Counted from the stretch's first letter, positions 7,064-15,240 are shown. The stretch is DNA of 19,677 nt from Clostridia bacterium (GCA_024682015.1 JAIKZT010000012.1:1-19677); one strand, 5' to 3'. The notes: generated from the sequence alone by a model not told the origin. Numbers and translations: made by a program.

Positions 7064-8414
7064 TGGGCAGATCGATGATCGCGTGATCCTTTTCGTAAGT
7101 GATAACGTCCTTGTCCATGGCCAGCGTGTCCACGAAATCCAGGTACGCGCGGATGCTCGGGAACTGAGGCTTGTACTGCGCGATGATCTCCTTCGCCTTC
7201 GCGGCGCCGTCCGACAGCAGCGCGTCCGCGATGAAGAGTTCGGCCTTGGCCGGGTTCACGCAGGCACGTTCGGGCTCCGCCACGCAGTAGTCGATGCCGT
7301 GACCGATGCCGGTGCAGCCGTTGGCGTAGAACTGCACGCCGGGCATGCACATCGTGAGGTCACCGAAGTCCGAAGAGCCCGTGCTCCAGGCGCTGTAGTC
7401 GAACTTCACTTTATCCTTGCCCGACAGGTCTTCGCAGCATTGCCGGCAGAGGTCCATGAACAGGTGGTCGTGGAATTCCATGGCGTAACCGGGCATGTCG
7501 CACACGTGCAGCTGGGCGCCGATGGCCAGCGCGCCGGCTGCCAGCGCCCGGTTGATGCGCTTGTTCGCCTTCACGTACGCGTCCATGGTCTTGCCGCGCG
7601 TGTAGCTCTCGATGCGCATCTCATCGGGGATGATGTTCACCGCGCAGGTGACCCCCTTCAGGATGGGATGGAAGCGGATGTGATCCTGGTCGCGGAACGT
7701 CTCCCGCAGCGCGTTGACCGCGTCCAGCCCCAGTGTCGCCGCGTACTGCGCGTTGATGCCCTTATGGGGTGAACCGCCCGCGTGGGCGCTGCGGCCCTTA
7801 TATGTAAGGATCTTGGCGATGATGCCGTTATAGCCTTCCTGCGCCGAAAAATCGTAGTCGTTGTCGTTGTCCGCATGCACCATGAGCGCCAGGTCCACGC
7901 CGTCGAAATAGCCGCGGTGCATGAATTCCGTCTTGCCGCCGAGATAATGGATGACGCCTTTTTCGATCAGCCCCTTGCGGAACTCCAGCTGGATCATCTC
8001 CTCCGCGGGAACGAGCATCAGGCGGATGCGGCCCGAAAGGCCGTCCAGCGCCCCGGGTTCCTTCAGCGCGGCGGCGATGCCGATCATCTCCGCGCACTGA
8101 CAGTTGTGCCCGCAGCAGTGCGTCTGGCCGTTCACGGACTCCGGATGGCCCGCAATGTCGAGCGCGTCCAGCTCGCCCATGATGGCAAGGGTCGGCCCGG
8201 GACGCCCTGTGTCAAGGTCTACATAAAACCCTGGTATGTTACCAGCCTCGATGGGATCATACCCGTAACCCTTGAATTTCTCCAGCATGTAGGCATTCGT
8301 CTGCCACTCGGTATACCCCACCTCCGGGTGCTTCCAGATCCACCTTTCGGCGTCCAGAATGTCCTGCCTGTACTTATCCACGTTTCTTACGATCTGTTCC
8401 TGTCTGGGAGTCAT
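7056..8414 (-). CDS. M20 family amidohydrolase/metallopeptidase
   Basis: The 452-residue dinuclear zinc hydrolase is of the M20D/AbgB-like type, which cleaves amide bonds such as N-acyl-amino acids or aminobenzoyl-glutamate. Visible are MGELDALD (79-86), the metal site HCCGH (99-103) and the EE pair (138-139) carrying the general base. The dimerisation lid region begins at about residue 190 (KGRSAHAGGSPHKG), and a late metal-site segment is GIGHGIDY. The first site reads GHNC where relatives usually have GHDxH, a small deviation. The start is at ATG 8414 with AGGAGG 5 bases upstream; the longer open frame reaches into a repeat element. It overlaps the gtrA-like gene downstream. The substrate cannot be told from sequence. 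Confidence 0.87.
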   Translation of the reverse strand: MTPRQEQIVRNVDKYRQDILDAERWIWKHPEVGYTEWQTNAYMLEKFKGYGYDPIEAGNIPGFYVDLDTGRPGPTLAIMGELDALDIAGHPESVNGQTHCCGHNCQCAEMIGIAAALKEPGALDGLSGRIRLMLVPAEEMIQLEFRKGLIEKGVIHYLGGKTEFMHRGYFDGVDLALMVHADNDNDYDFSAQEGYNGIIAKILTYKGRSAHAGGSPHKGINAQYAATLGLDAVNALRETFRDQDHIRFHPILKGVTCAVNIIPDEMRIESYTRGKTMDAYVKANKRINRALAAGALAIGAQLHVCDMPGYAMEFHDHLFMDLCRQCCEDLSGKDKVKFDYSAWSTGSSDFGDLTMCMPGVQFYANGCTGIGHGIDYCVAEPERACVNPAKAELFIADALLSDGAAKAKEIIAQYKPQFPSIRAYLDFVDTLAMDKDVITYEKDHAIIDLPND

Positions 8415-8419
8415 CTTTT

Positions 8420-8427
8420 CCTCCTTT
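8420..8427 (-). promoter_or_regulatory. Ribosome binding site that fixes the M20 start
   Basis: AAAGGAGG on the minus strand ends 5 bases before the ATG at 8414. This excludes the upstream in-frame starts, which run into the palindromic element. Confidence 0.85.
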
Positions 8428-8461
8428 GCGGCCCGTAGAGCCCTGCATATCCTGCATATAT

Positions 8462-8490
8462 TGTATATTGTAACGGAATGTGCCTGTAAA
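8462..8490 (-). promoter_or_regulatory. Possible promoter for the M20-gtrA operon
   Basis: On the minus strand TTTACA (8485-8490), a 17-base spacer and TATACA (8462-8467) form a moderate SigA-type match. Two tandem copies of CCTGCATAT (8442-8450 and 8451-8459, plus-strand reading) lie just downstream, near the expected transcription start. Confidence 0.4.
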
Positions 8491-8690
8491 GGCCTTTTCG
8501 AGGCACTCTGAAGAAATCGCTGGCGTTTCACGATGAACGAAGGCATGAATGCGGGCCGAGCTCTGCGAGAGGCGGGAGTGTCTGAGCAGGGTTTCGACCG
8601 TAGAAACACTGCGAGTTGCCCGCCGTGCCCGGATTCATTCCCGAGTGAATCGATGAAACGCCCAATTTCTGAAGGCCTGCCAAGAAAAGG
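8491..8690. repeat. Palindromic element of about 200 bp, structured RNA or MITE/REP-like repeat
   Basis: This fills most of the gap between the dehydratase gene and the M20 gene. Nested complementary segments run inward: 8493-8499 with 8684-8690 (CCTTTTC), 8502-8505 with 8678-8681 (GGCA), 8513-8517 with 8665-8669 (GAAAT) and 8522-8530 with 8654-8662 (GGCGTTTCA). Inside are hairpins at 8632-8651 (GATTCA/TGAATC), 8571-8576 with 8619-8624 (GGCGGG/CCCGCC) and 8591-8607 (GTTTC/GAAAC). Either strand would fold into a branched rod. It has no U-tract and does not match a riboswitch I know. A dispersed non-autonomous repeat seems as likely as an RNA gene. Confidence 0.6.
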
Positions 8691-8706
8691 TCTTTATTGG
8701 CACATT

Positions 8707-10044
8707 TTATTTCCTCGCGTTGCTCATCATGAGCTTCAGGCGGTTCTCCTGGTTGATGCGGGACGCGCCCGGGTCAAAGTCGATGGCCACGATGTTCGCG
8801 TCCGGATAACAGGCCTTGATCGGCCTCATCATCCCCTTGCCCACGATGTGGTTCGGCAGGCATCCGAACGGCTGGCAGCAGACGATGCTCGTAACGCCCA
8901 TTTCGCACAGTTCCAGCATCTCCGACGTCAATAGCCAGCCTTCGCCCATCTTCATGCCCATGCCTACACAATGGTGGCGCCTGGCGAGGTCAAGCAGGTG
9001 CGCATAGCTGGAAAACCCGTAGAACTCAGGCCTTTCGGCGACGATCGCGTTGAAATCGTCCTTCTTGCCTTCGAAATACCTGCACACGATGTTCCAGATG
9101 AGCCGGCTGTCCGAGCGCATGCCGTAGAGCTCGTAGTCCAGGCGGTTGTTGTGGACGCAGTAGTACATGAAGTCTAAAAGACCTGGCACGACTGCCTCGG
9201 CGCCTTCCCTGTACAGGAATTCCTCCAGGTAATTGTTGCCCAGCGGGGAGTACTTCACGTAGATCTCGCCCACGATGCCCACGCGCACGGGCTGCTCGGG
9301 CACGCGGTCGATCAGCGCGAAATCCGCCGCCATCTTCCGCATGTTCTCCTTCACCCGGGAATAGCGCATCCGGCCGTCCCAGATCTCCTTGGAAAGCTTC
9401 TTGACCCAGTGATCGCACAGCGCGTCCGTCTGCCCCTTTTTCACCTCGCGCACGCGGCACTGATTGCGCAGGAGCATCATCAGATCCGCATACAGGCAGC
9501 AGTTCAGCAGATCGCGGTACATGGGCACCGTCACCTTGAAGCCCGGATGCTTTTCGAGCCCCGCGATGTTGATCGTCACGATGGGCACGTGCGCGAATCC
9601 GGCCCGCTCCAGGGCTTTGCGCATCAGTGAAACGTAATTCGAAGCCCGGCAGCCGCCGCCCGTCTGCATGTAGATGAGCGCCACGTGGTCCGTGTCGTAC
9701 TTGCCGCTCTGCAGCGCGTCTATGAACTGCCCGATGACGCAGATCGACGGGTAGCACGCATCGTTGTGCACGTATTTGACCCCGCAGTCCACGGCCCGCC
9801 GCCCTTCGTTTTCCAGCAGTTCCATCTTGTAGCCGTTCTTGCGGAACACCTCGATGAACAGGTTGAAATGCATGGGCAGCATGGTCGGCACCAGCAGCGT
9901 GTGGGTCTTCTTCATCTCTTTGGTGAACACGACCCGGTTGTCCGGCGTGGGGATCTCCTGCTTCGTTCCTATGGTCTTATCTTCTTCGCAGCCGCTGCAG
10001 CTCTCCAGTCCGCAGGCGCCGCAGGCAGCGCAGCCTATTTCCAT
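8707..10044 (-). CDS. 2-hydroxyacyl-CoA dehydratase-like protein, separate C-terminal partner of the activase
   Basis: The 445-residue protein corresponds to the C-terminal part of the roughly 1400-residue acyl-CoA dehydratase activase-related proteins, where it is usually fused to the preceding domains. It begins with a cysteine cluster (Cys5, 8, 11, 16, 19) that could bind an iron-sulfur cluster. It continues as an HGD-D-like fold with further conserved cysteines (NDACYPS, TGGGCRASN, CCQPFGCLPNH). The start codon overlaps the end of the activase gene by 10 bases, and GAGAGGGA upstream serves as a ribosome binding site, so this looks like a true separate gene. It probably forms a complex with the activase. 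The reaction is unknown; most members of this fused family have no assigned substrate. Confidence 0.82.
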   Translation of the reverse strand: MEIGCAACGACGLESCSGCEEDKTIGTKQEIPTPDNRVVFTKEMKKTHTLLVPTMLPMHFNLFIEVFRKNGYKMELLENEGRRAVDCGVKYVHNDACYPSICVIGQFIDALQSGKYDTDHVALIYMQTGGGCRASNYVSLMRKALERAGFAHVPIVTINIAGLEKHPGFKVTVPMYRDLLNCCLYADLMMLLRNQCRVREVKKGQTDALCDHWVKKLSKEIWDGRMRYSRVKENMRKMAADFALIDRVPEQPVRVGIVGEIYVKYSPLGNNYLEEFLYREGAEAVVPGLLDFMYYCVHNNRLDYELYGMRSDSRLIWNIVCRYFEGKKDDFNAIVAERPEFYGFSSYAHLLDLARRHHCVGMGMKMGEGWLLTSEMLELCEMGVTSIVCCQPFGCLPNHIVGKGMMRPIKACYPDANIVAIDFDPGASRINQENRLKLMMSNARK

Positions 10045-13040
10045 GTAGCTTCCCTCTCTTCCAGCGCGCCCAGAAGGCTCCGCAAGCGGATCTTCGCAGC
10101 GCCCAGGTTGTTGATCTCGTCTATCTTGATCTGCGTGTACAGCTTGCCGTAGCGCTCCAGGATGGCGCGCACTTCGTCCGTCGTGATCGCGTCCAGCCCG
10201 CAGCCGAACGATACGAGCTGCACGAGGTTGCAGTCGTCGTGCAGGCCCACGTACTTCGCCGCGTTATACAGCCTGGCGTGGTACACCCATTGGTTGAGCA
10301 CGTTGACTTTCTGCGGGTCAACGAGGTTCGACACGCAGTCCTCGGACACGATGACGAAGCCCAGCGACTCGATGAGCTGGTCCATGCCCTGGCAGATGCC
10401 CGAATCCACGTGGTAGGGCCTGCCGGCGAGCACCATGATGCGCCGGCCGTTCTGCCGCGCCCAGGCCAGCGCCCGCGCGCCTTCCGCGCGAACGTCCTGC
10501 ATCCACTCTTCATACGCTTTGTGACCCGCCTCGACGGCTCCTTCGACCGCGGCCAGCGAGAAGCCTCCGAACGCCTCGTTCAAGCAGGTCAGCAGTTCCT
10601 TTGCCAGCTGCTTCTTGTCGTTGACCGCCAGGTACGGATACAGGAATCTGACGTCGCCGTGCAGGCTGTCCATGTTGCCGTTCAGCACTTCGCTGTAGTA
10701 CGCGACGACGGGGCAGTTGTAGAAGTTGTCCGTCGCGTCGCTTTCGTGGTAATTGTACGTGAGGCAGGGATAAAAGATCGCGTCCACGCCCTTTTCCACG
10801 AGCCGCTCCACGTGGCCGTGCATGAGCTTGGCCGGATAGCAGGCCGTATCGGACGGGATGGTATACTGTCCCTTTGCGTACAGGCGCTTGTCGGAGAAAT
10901 TCGTCATCTCCACCTTGAAGCCCAGCCGGCGGAAGATCGTGTGCCACATGGGCGCGAGTTCGAACACGCCCAGCGACATGGGAATGCCGATCGTATACCG
11001 GCCTTCCCCGCTGTCCGCCTTGAGTTTCAGCAGCTTGTCGCGTTTATAGCGGTACAGGTTCGGCAGCCTCTGCGCCGTTTCGGGCTTTCTGCCCAGCGCC
11101 ATCAGGCCGCCCCGCTCGCATTTGTTGCCCGAGACGTACTTTTCGTCTCCGAAGAACGTGTTGATCGTGAGCGGGCAGTGGTTCGTGCAGCCGTTGCATG
11201 TGACGGTCTTCGATTCATGCGTGAACGCGGCCAGTTCCGCCTCGCTGACGGTGCTCGTCCGCTCCACGTTCAGTTTCTTGGCAAACAGCGCCGCGCCGAA
11301 CGCGCCCATGAGTCCGGCGATGGCCGGCCTCGTAACGTGGGCGCCGAGCTCGCGCTCGAACGACCGAAGCACCGCGTCGTTCAGGAACGTGCCGCCCTGC
11401 ACGACGATATGCTGCCCCAGATCCTTGGCGGACTGCACGCGTAGCACCTTGAAAAGTGCGTTTTTGACGATGCTCATGGACAGGCCCGCCGAGATGTCGG
11501 ACACGTCCGCGCCGTCCTTTTGCGCCTGTTTTACCGACGAATTCATGAACACGGTGCAGCGGCTGCCCAGATCGACGGGGTTCTTCGAGAACAGGCCGAG
11601 CCTGGCGAAATCCGCGATATCGTAGCCCAGCGCCCGCGCGAACGTCTCGATGAAGCTGCCGCAGCCCGAGCTGCAGGCCTCGTTCAAAATGATGGAATCG
11701 ATGGAATCGTTGCGGATGGCGAGGCACTTCATGTCCTGTCCGCCGATGTCCATGATGAAATCGACGTCGGGATTGAAGAACCTGGCCGCGCTGTAGTGCG
11801 CCATGGTCTCCACGAGGCCGCCGTCGAGGTGGAACGCCCGCTGGATCAGTTCTTCGCCGTAGCCCGTTACCGCGCTTCCCGCGATGGTGACCCGCCCATT
11901 CGCCCTCCTGTAGATCTCGCCGAGCTGTTCGCGGACCACGTCCACCGGGTTGCCCTTGTTATGGCCGTAATACGAGAACAGCAGCGTGCCTTCAGGGTCG
12001 ATGAGCACGAGTTTCGTCGTCGTGCTGCCGCAGTCGATGCCCAGGTAAGCCTTTCCTTCGTAACTCTCCAGCTCGCGGGAAGGCACGCCCGCGCGGCTGT
12101 GGCGGTCCAGGAATTCCTGATAGTCTGCTTCGCTTTCAAACAGGGGCTTTGCGTGCTCCGTCTTCGTGAGCGCGCCAGTGGCGCTCTCCAGTGAAGATAG
12201 CCAGTTTTCGTACGTGAACGAGGCGCCCTGTCCCGCGCCGTAGAACGCGGCGCCGAGCGCGACGGCGAAGCGGCCGTATTCCGGGAAGACCGCGTCTTCG
12301 TCCGAGAGCTTCAGCGTCTTCTGAAAGCGGTCCCGCAGGCCCTGGCAGTAATGCAGCGGCCCGCCGAGGAACATCACGTGGCCGTCTATGCGGCGGCCCT
12401 GTGCGAGCCCGGCGATGGTCTGGTCGACGACGGCCTGAAAGACCGACGCGCCGATGTCCTCCTTCTTCGCGCCCTGGTTGAGCAGCGGCTGGATGTCCGA
12501 TTTCGCGAACACGCCGCAGCGGCTCGCGATGGGATAGATGCGTTCGTGCTTTTGGGCGAGCTTGTCGAGCTCATCCACGGAAACGTTGAGCAGCGTGGCC
12601 ATCTGGTCGATGAAGGCGCCCGTGCCGCCGGCGCAGGAACCGTTCATGCGCTCGTCCATGCCGCCGCGGAAGAAGATGACCTTCGCGTCTTCTCCGCCGA
12701 GCTCCACGACCACGTCCGTGGCCGGTTCAAGCACCTCCACGACCTGTCCTGTCGCGAAAACCTCCTGCACGAACGGAAGGCCCGCCGCCTTGGCGAGCCC
12801 GAGCCCCGCGCTGCCTGAGATGGAAGCGTAGAACGTCTTTCCTTCCAGATAAGGCGCGGCCTGCTTCGTGAGTTCGACCGCCTTCTGGCGCACCTGCGAA
12901 AAGTGCCTTTCATATTTGCTGAACACGATGTCCCCGCCGTCGATGACGACGATCTTCGCCGTGGTGGATCCGATGTCCATGCCCACCAGCAGGCCTTCGT
13001 GTTCAGCGCTGTATGTCTTCAGTCTGTCTTTCCAGAACAT
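10035..13040 (-). CDS. Acyl-CoA dehydratase activase-related protein: two BadF/HgdC ATPase modules plus DUF2229
   Basis: The 1001-residue protein has two ASKHA-fold ATPase modules. Module 1 shows GMDIGSTTAK (20-29), GGEDAK (115-120), NGSCAGGTG with Cys136, and ASRC with Cys175. Module 2 shows GIDCGSTTTK (334-343), DIGGQDMK (431-438), NEACSSGCG with Cys456, and GSRC with Cys495. In HgdC two such cysteines per subunit hold one [4Fe-4S] cluster between two subunits; here the duplicated modules could form that site within one chain. TCNGCTNHC (614-622) is a further iron-sulfur motif, followed by a DUF2229 region from about 680. Relatives use ATP to drive low-potential electron transfer to a dehydratase. 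The gene overlaps its partner by 10 bases, and GAGG lies about 9 bases before the ATG. Confidence 0.88.
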   Translation of the reverse strand: MFWKDRLKTYSAEHEGLLVGMDIGSTTAKIVVIDGGDIVFSKYERHFSQVRQKAVELTKQAAPYLEGKTFYASISGSAGLGLAKAAGLPFVQEVFATGQVVEVLEPATDVVVELGGEDAKVIFFRGGMDERMNGSCAGGTGAFIDQMATLLNVSVDELDKLAQKHERIYPIASRCGVFAKSDIQPLLNQGAKKEDIGASVFQAVVDQTIAGLAQGRRIDGHVMFLGGPLHYCQGLRDRFQKTLKLSDEDAVFPEYGRFAVALGAAFYGAGQGASFTYENWLSSLESATGALTKTEHAKPLFESEADYQEFLDRHSRAGVPSRELESYEGKAYLGIDCGSTTTKLVLIDPEGTLLFSYYGHNKGNPVDVVREQLGEIYRRANGRVTIAGSAVTGYGEELIQRAFHLDGGLVETMAHYSAARFFNPDVDFIMDIGGQDMKCLAIRNDSIDSIILNEACSSGCGSFIETFARALGYDIADFARLGLFSKNPVDLGSRCTVFMNSSVKQAQKDGADVSDISAGLSMSIVKNALFKVLRVQSAKDLGQHIVVQGGTFLNDAVLRSFERELGAHVTRPAIAGLMGAFGAALFAKKLNVERTSTVSEAELAAFTHESKTVTCNGCTNHCPLTINTFFGDEKYVSGNKCERGGLMALGRKPETAQRLPNLYRYKRDKLLKLKADSGEGRYTIGIPMSLGVFELAPMWHTIFRRLGFKVEMTNFSDKRLYAKGQYTIPSDTACYPAKLMHGHVERLVEKGVDAIFYPCLTYNYHESDATDNFYNCPVVAYYSEVLNGNMDSLHGDVRFLYPYLAVNDKKQLAKELLTCLNEAFGGFSLAAVEGAVEAGHKAYEEWMQDVRAEGARALAWARQNGRRIMVLAGRPYHVDSGICQGMDQLIESLGFVIVSEDCVSNLVDPQKVNVLNQWVYHARLYNAAKYVGLHDDCNLVQLVSFGCGLDAITTDEVRAILERYGKLYTQIKIDEINNLGAAKIRLRSLLGALEEREATWK

Positions 13041-13082
13041 AAAAAAGAACCTCGAAATGTTTCGTTTTCATTACATGGAAAA

Positions 13083-13091
13083 AGTATAACA
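13083..13091 (-). promoter_or_regulatory. Extended -10 promoter for the activase operon
   Basis: On the minus strand TGT-TATACT is an extended -10 box placed about 42 bases before the activase ATG. No good -35 is visible, as is common for extended -10 promoters. Confidence 0.4.
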
Positions 13092-13106
13092 CAACACAGC
13101 ATTTTG

Positions 13107-13115
13107 TGCTATCAT
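13107..13115 (+). promoter_or_regulatory. Extended -10 promoter for the Gly-rich protein-pspA operon
   Basis: TGC-TATCAT forms an extended -10 box on the plus strand, about 42 bases before the ATG at 13158. It faces the activase promoter 15 bases away, so the two divergent units may compete or share control. No clear -35 is present. Confidence 0.4.
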
Positions 13116-13157
13116 TAAAGCAGTATATGCAATTTCACACAAGGAGGTATCAGGATT

Positions 13158-14486
13158 ATGGGCAGAGGCTCAGGCGGATTCTCCGGCGGCAGCAGAGGCG
13201 GTTTTTCCGGCGGCAGCAGAGGCGGAAGCTTCTCGAGCGGCTCCAGAAGCGGCAGCTTTTCCCGGGGCAGCTCTCACAGCGGTTCCGGCCGGTCCGGAGG
13301 ATTCAGCACCATCGGACGTTCGTCCAGCGGCCTGGGGCATTCAGGCCACACCTTTACAGGGGGAAAATCTTCCGGCTCCTTCAACCAGAGCCGACCGACC
13401 GGAAGCGGCTTCGGCAACTATTCCAGCAGCCCGTTCAGCAGCGGCAGCTCGCCGAGACCGGTGCGTCCGATCATCATCATGAACCCGGGCAAGACCTACA
13501 ACACGGGTTCCTACAATTCCGGCGGATATAACAACGGAAACAACGGCAATTACGTGCCCGGCACCATCAACTCACGGCGGCCCCAGGGCGGACCGCAGAT
13601 CAACCGCGGATGCTTCTACTCGTTCATCCTCATCGTGGTCATGACGGTCGTCGTGCTCGTCGTTCTCGGAGGCCTGTGGAGCGCGTTCTTCGGAGAGCAG
13701 AACACCGGCAGCCAGAGCGACATCACGTATTCCACGAGCCAGCGGGAACCGCTTCCCGCCAACGCGGTAAAGGTCAACGCGGGTTACTACACCGACGAGA
13801 TCGGATGGATCGACAGCAGCAGCAAGCTCACGTCGGGCATGAAGAGCTTCTACGACGCTACCGGGGTCATGCCCTACCTCTACCTGACGGACATGATCGA
13901 CGGAGAGGCCTACCCCAGGGAGACAGATTTCTACAACTTCGCGGAAGCGACTTACGACGAGCTGTTCCATATCTCCGGGAACGAATACGACGAAGCGCAC
14001 GTGCTGGTCGTGTTCCAGCAGTACGATGACGACAGCGATTACGGCGTCTACGTCCTGCCCGGCCTCGTAGCAAAGACCGTCATCGACGACGAAGCCCAGG
14101 ACATCCTGCGCGACTACATCGACCGCTATTACTGGGATACCTCGAAGTCGAACTCCGAGTTCTTCGCGGCGGCCTTCCAGGAAGCGGGTGAAACGATCAT
14201 GAAGGTCACCCGCCCCTCGTGGTACTATCCCACGATCATCGCCGGGATCATCCTGGTGCTGCTGGCGGTCGTCATGATCATCCGGGCGCGCGCCAAGGCG
14301 AAGAAAGAACAGGATGAGCGCGACCAGCAGATCCTGAACACCCCGCTCACCACGTTCAGCGACGCCGAAACCACATCCAAAGCTGAAGATCTGGCCAAGA
14401 AGTACGAAAACGACGCGGCCGGTTATCAGGAAGTTACAAACAGTCACTTAGATACGCTATCCAATAGCTATAACAAGGAGGATTGA
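13158..14486 (+). CDS. Gly/Ser/Arg-rich two-TM membrane protein in operon with PspA
   Basis: I do not recognise a named family. Of the 442 residues, 1-100 are low-complexity Gly, Ser and Arg with a tandem GGFSGGSR unit. Residues 101-150 are Asn/Gly-rich. TM1 is at about 152-177, and TM2 at about 357-376 is followed by a charged cytoplasmic tail rich in Lys, Asp and Glu. Between the TMs is a globular region of about 180 residues, largely acidic. If the Arg-rich N-terminus is cytoplasmic, the globular part faces outside and the tail inside. AAGGAGG (13141-13147) sets the start. The pspA ATG follows the stop codon by 5 bases, so the two products probably act together, perhaps with this protein as a membrane anchor or sensor for PspA. 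Confidence 0.8.
   Translation: MGRGSGGFSGGSRGGFSGGSRGGSFSSGSRSGSFSRGSSHSGSGRSGGFSTIGRSSSGLGHSGHTFTGGKSSGSFNQSRPTGSGFGNYSSSPFSSGSSPRPVRPIIIMNPGKTYNTGSYNSGGYNNGNNGNYVPGTINSRRPQGGPQINRGCFYSFILIVVMTVVVLVVLGGLWSAFFGEQNTGSQSDITYSTSQREPLPANAVKVNAGYYTDEIGWIDSSSKLTSGMKSFYDATGVMPYLYLTDMIDGEAYPRETDFYNFAEATYDELFHISGNEYDEAHVLVVFQQYDDDSDYGVYVLPGLVAKTVIDDEAQDILRDYIDRYYWDTSKSNSEFFAAAFQEAGETIMKVTRPSWYYPTIIAGIILVLLAVVMIIRARAKAKKEQDERDQQILNTPLTTFSDAETTSKAEDLAKKYENDAAGYQEVTNSHLDTLSNSYNKED
14475..14481 (+). promoter_or_regulatory. Ribosome binding site that fixes the pspA start
   Basis: AAGGAGG lies 10 bases before ATG 14492 and only 1 base before the alternative TTG at 14483, so the TTG is excluded. The site lies within the last codons of the upstream gene. 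Confidence 0.85.
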
Positions 14487-14491
14487 TTACT

Positions 14492-15169
14492 ATGAGCATG
14501 TTAAGCAGATTCACCGACATTCTGAGCGCCAACATTAACGCCCTGCTGGACAAGGCAGAGGATCCTGCCAAGATGATCGACCAGTACCTGATCAAGGCCC
14601 GCAAGGACCTGGCGGACGTCAAGCAGGAAACCGCGGCTGTCATGGCCGAGGAGACCAGAGCGAAGAGAATGCTCGATGAAAACAAGGCTGAAGTCGCCAA
14701 GTATCAGGGTCTGGCCGTCCAGGCGCTGCAGGCTGGCAACGAAGGCGATGCCAAGATCTTCCTGGCCAAGAAGCAGGGCCTGGAGACCACCGGCGCTTCC
14801 CTCGAGACTGCCTACGCGGTTGCTCACGAGAACGCCACCAAGATGCGCCAGCTGCACGACAAGCTGACGAACGACATCGCTCAGCTGGAAGCCAAGAAGG
14901 CTACCATCAAGGCCAAGGTTTCCATCGCCAACACCCAGGAGACCGTCAACAAGTACACCGGCAGCGCCGACAAGTTCGACAAGGTCATGGGCGAATTCGA
15001 AAAGATGGAGCAGAAGGCCGACAAGATGCTGGATATCGCGAACGCAAAGGCCGAGCTGGAAGCCCAGCCCGTCGACGAAGCTGCCGCGCTGGAAGCCAAA
15101 TATCAGGCTGGCGTCACCGATTCCGTCGAGTCCGAACTGGCCAAGCTGAAGGAAGAACTGGGCCTGTAA
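14492..15169 (+). CDS. pspA: PspA/IM30 family membrane-stress protein
   Basis: The 225-residue protein matches the length of PspA/LiaH (about 220-230). The N-terminus MSMLSRFTDILSANINALL is the membrane-binding amphipathic helix. It is followed by the conserved DKAEDPAKMIDQYL (about residues 20-33) and a long Lys/Glu/Ala-rich coiled-coil hairpin to about 190. PspA is an ESCRT-III-like protein that assembles on stressed inner membranes and limits proton leakage. Here it is cotranscribed with the upstream two-TM protein rather than with pspBC or liaFSR genes, so its regulation probably runs through that partner or a distant regulator. It ends at a strong terminator. Confidence 0.95.
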   Translation: MSMLSRFTDILSANINALLDKAEDPAKMIDQYLIKARKDLADVKQETAAVMAEETRAKRMLDENKAEVAKYQGLAVQALQAGNEGDAKIFLAKKQGLETTGASLETAYAVAHENATKMRQLHDKLTNDIAQLEAKKATIKAKVSIANTQETVNKYTGSADKFDKVMGEFEKMEQKADKMLDIANAKAELEAQPVDEAAALEAKYQAGVTDSVESELAKLKEELGL

Positions 15170-15212
15170 CCTGTCATCATACGGGTTGGACCGCACATAA
15201 CGGCAAAGCGAA

Positions 15213-15240
15213 GGGCGAGGGTTCATCCCCCGCCCTTTTG
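15213..15240 (+). terminator. Intrinsic terminator of the pspA operon
   Basis: GGGCGAGGG (15213-15221) pairs with CCCCCGCCC (15227-15235) with one A-C mismatch and a 5-base loop, followed by TTTTGTTG. It lies 43 bases after the pspA stop codon. Confidence 0.85.

Noticed and set aside
8533..8934. Plus-strand open frame covering the palindromic element
   Set aside because: It continues antisense into the dehydratase gene and follows the palindrome; the hairpins explain the sequence better than coding does.
10035..10044. Sequencing frameshift splitting one activase polyprotein
   Set aside because: Not favoured: the second gene has its own ribosome binding site, an ATG and a sensible Cys-rich N-terminus. 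It cannot be excluded without reads.
10239..11444. Plus-strand open frame of 401 codons opposite the activase gene
   Set aside because: It is a mirror frame of high-GC coding DNA, without family resemblance or start signals.
13572..14447. Minus-strand open frame of 291 codons opposite the Gly-rich protein
   Set aside because: The plus-strand frame has a strong ribosome binding site, membrane helices and coupling to pspA; the antisense frame has none of these.
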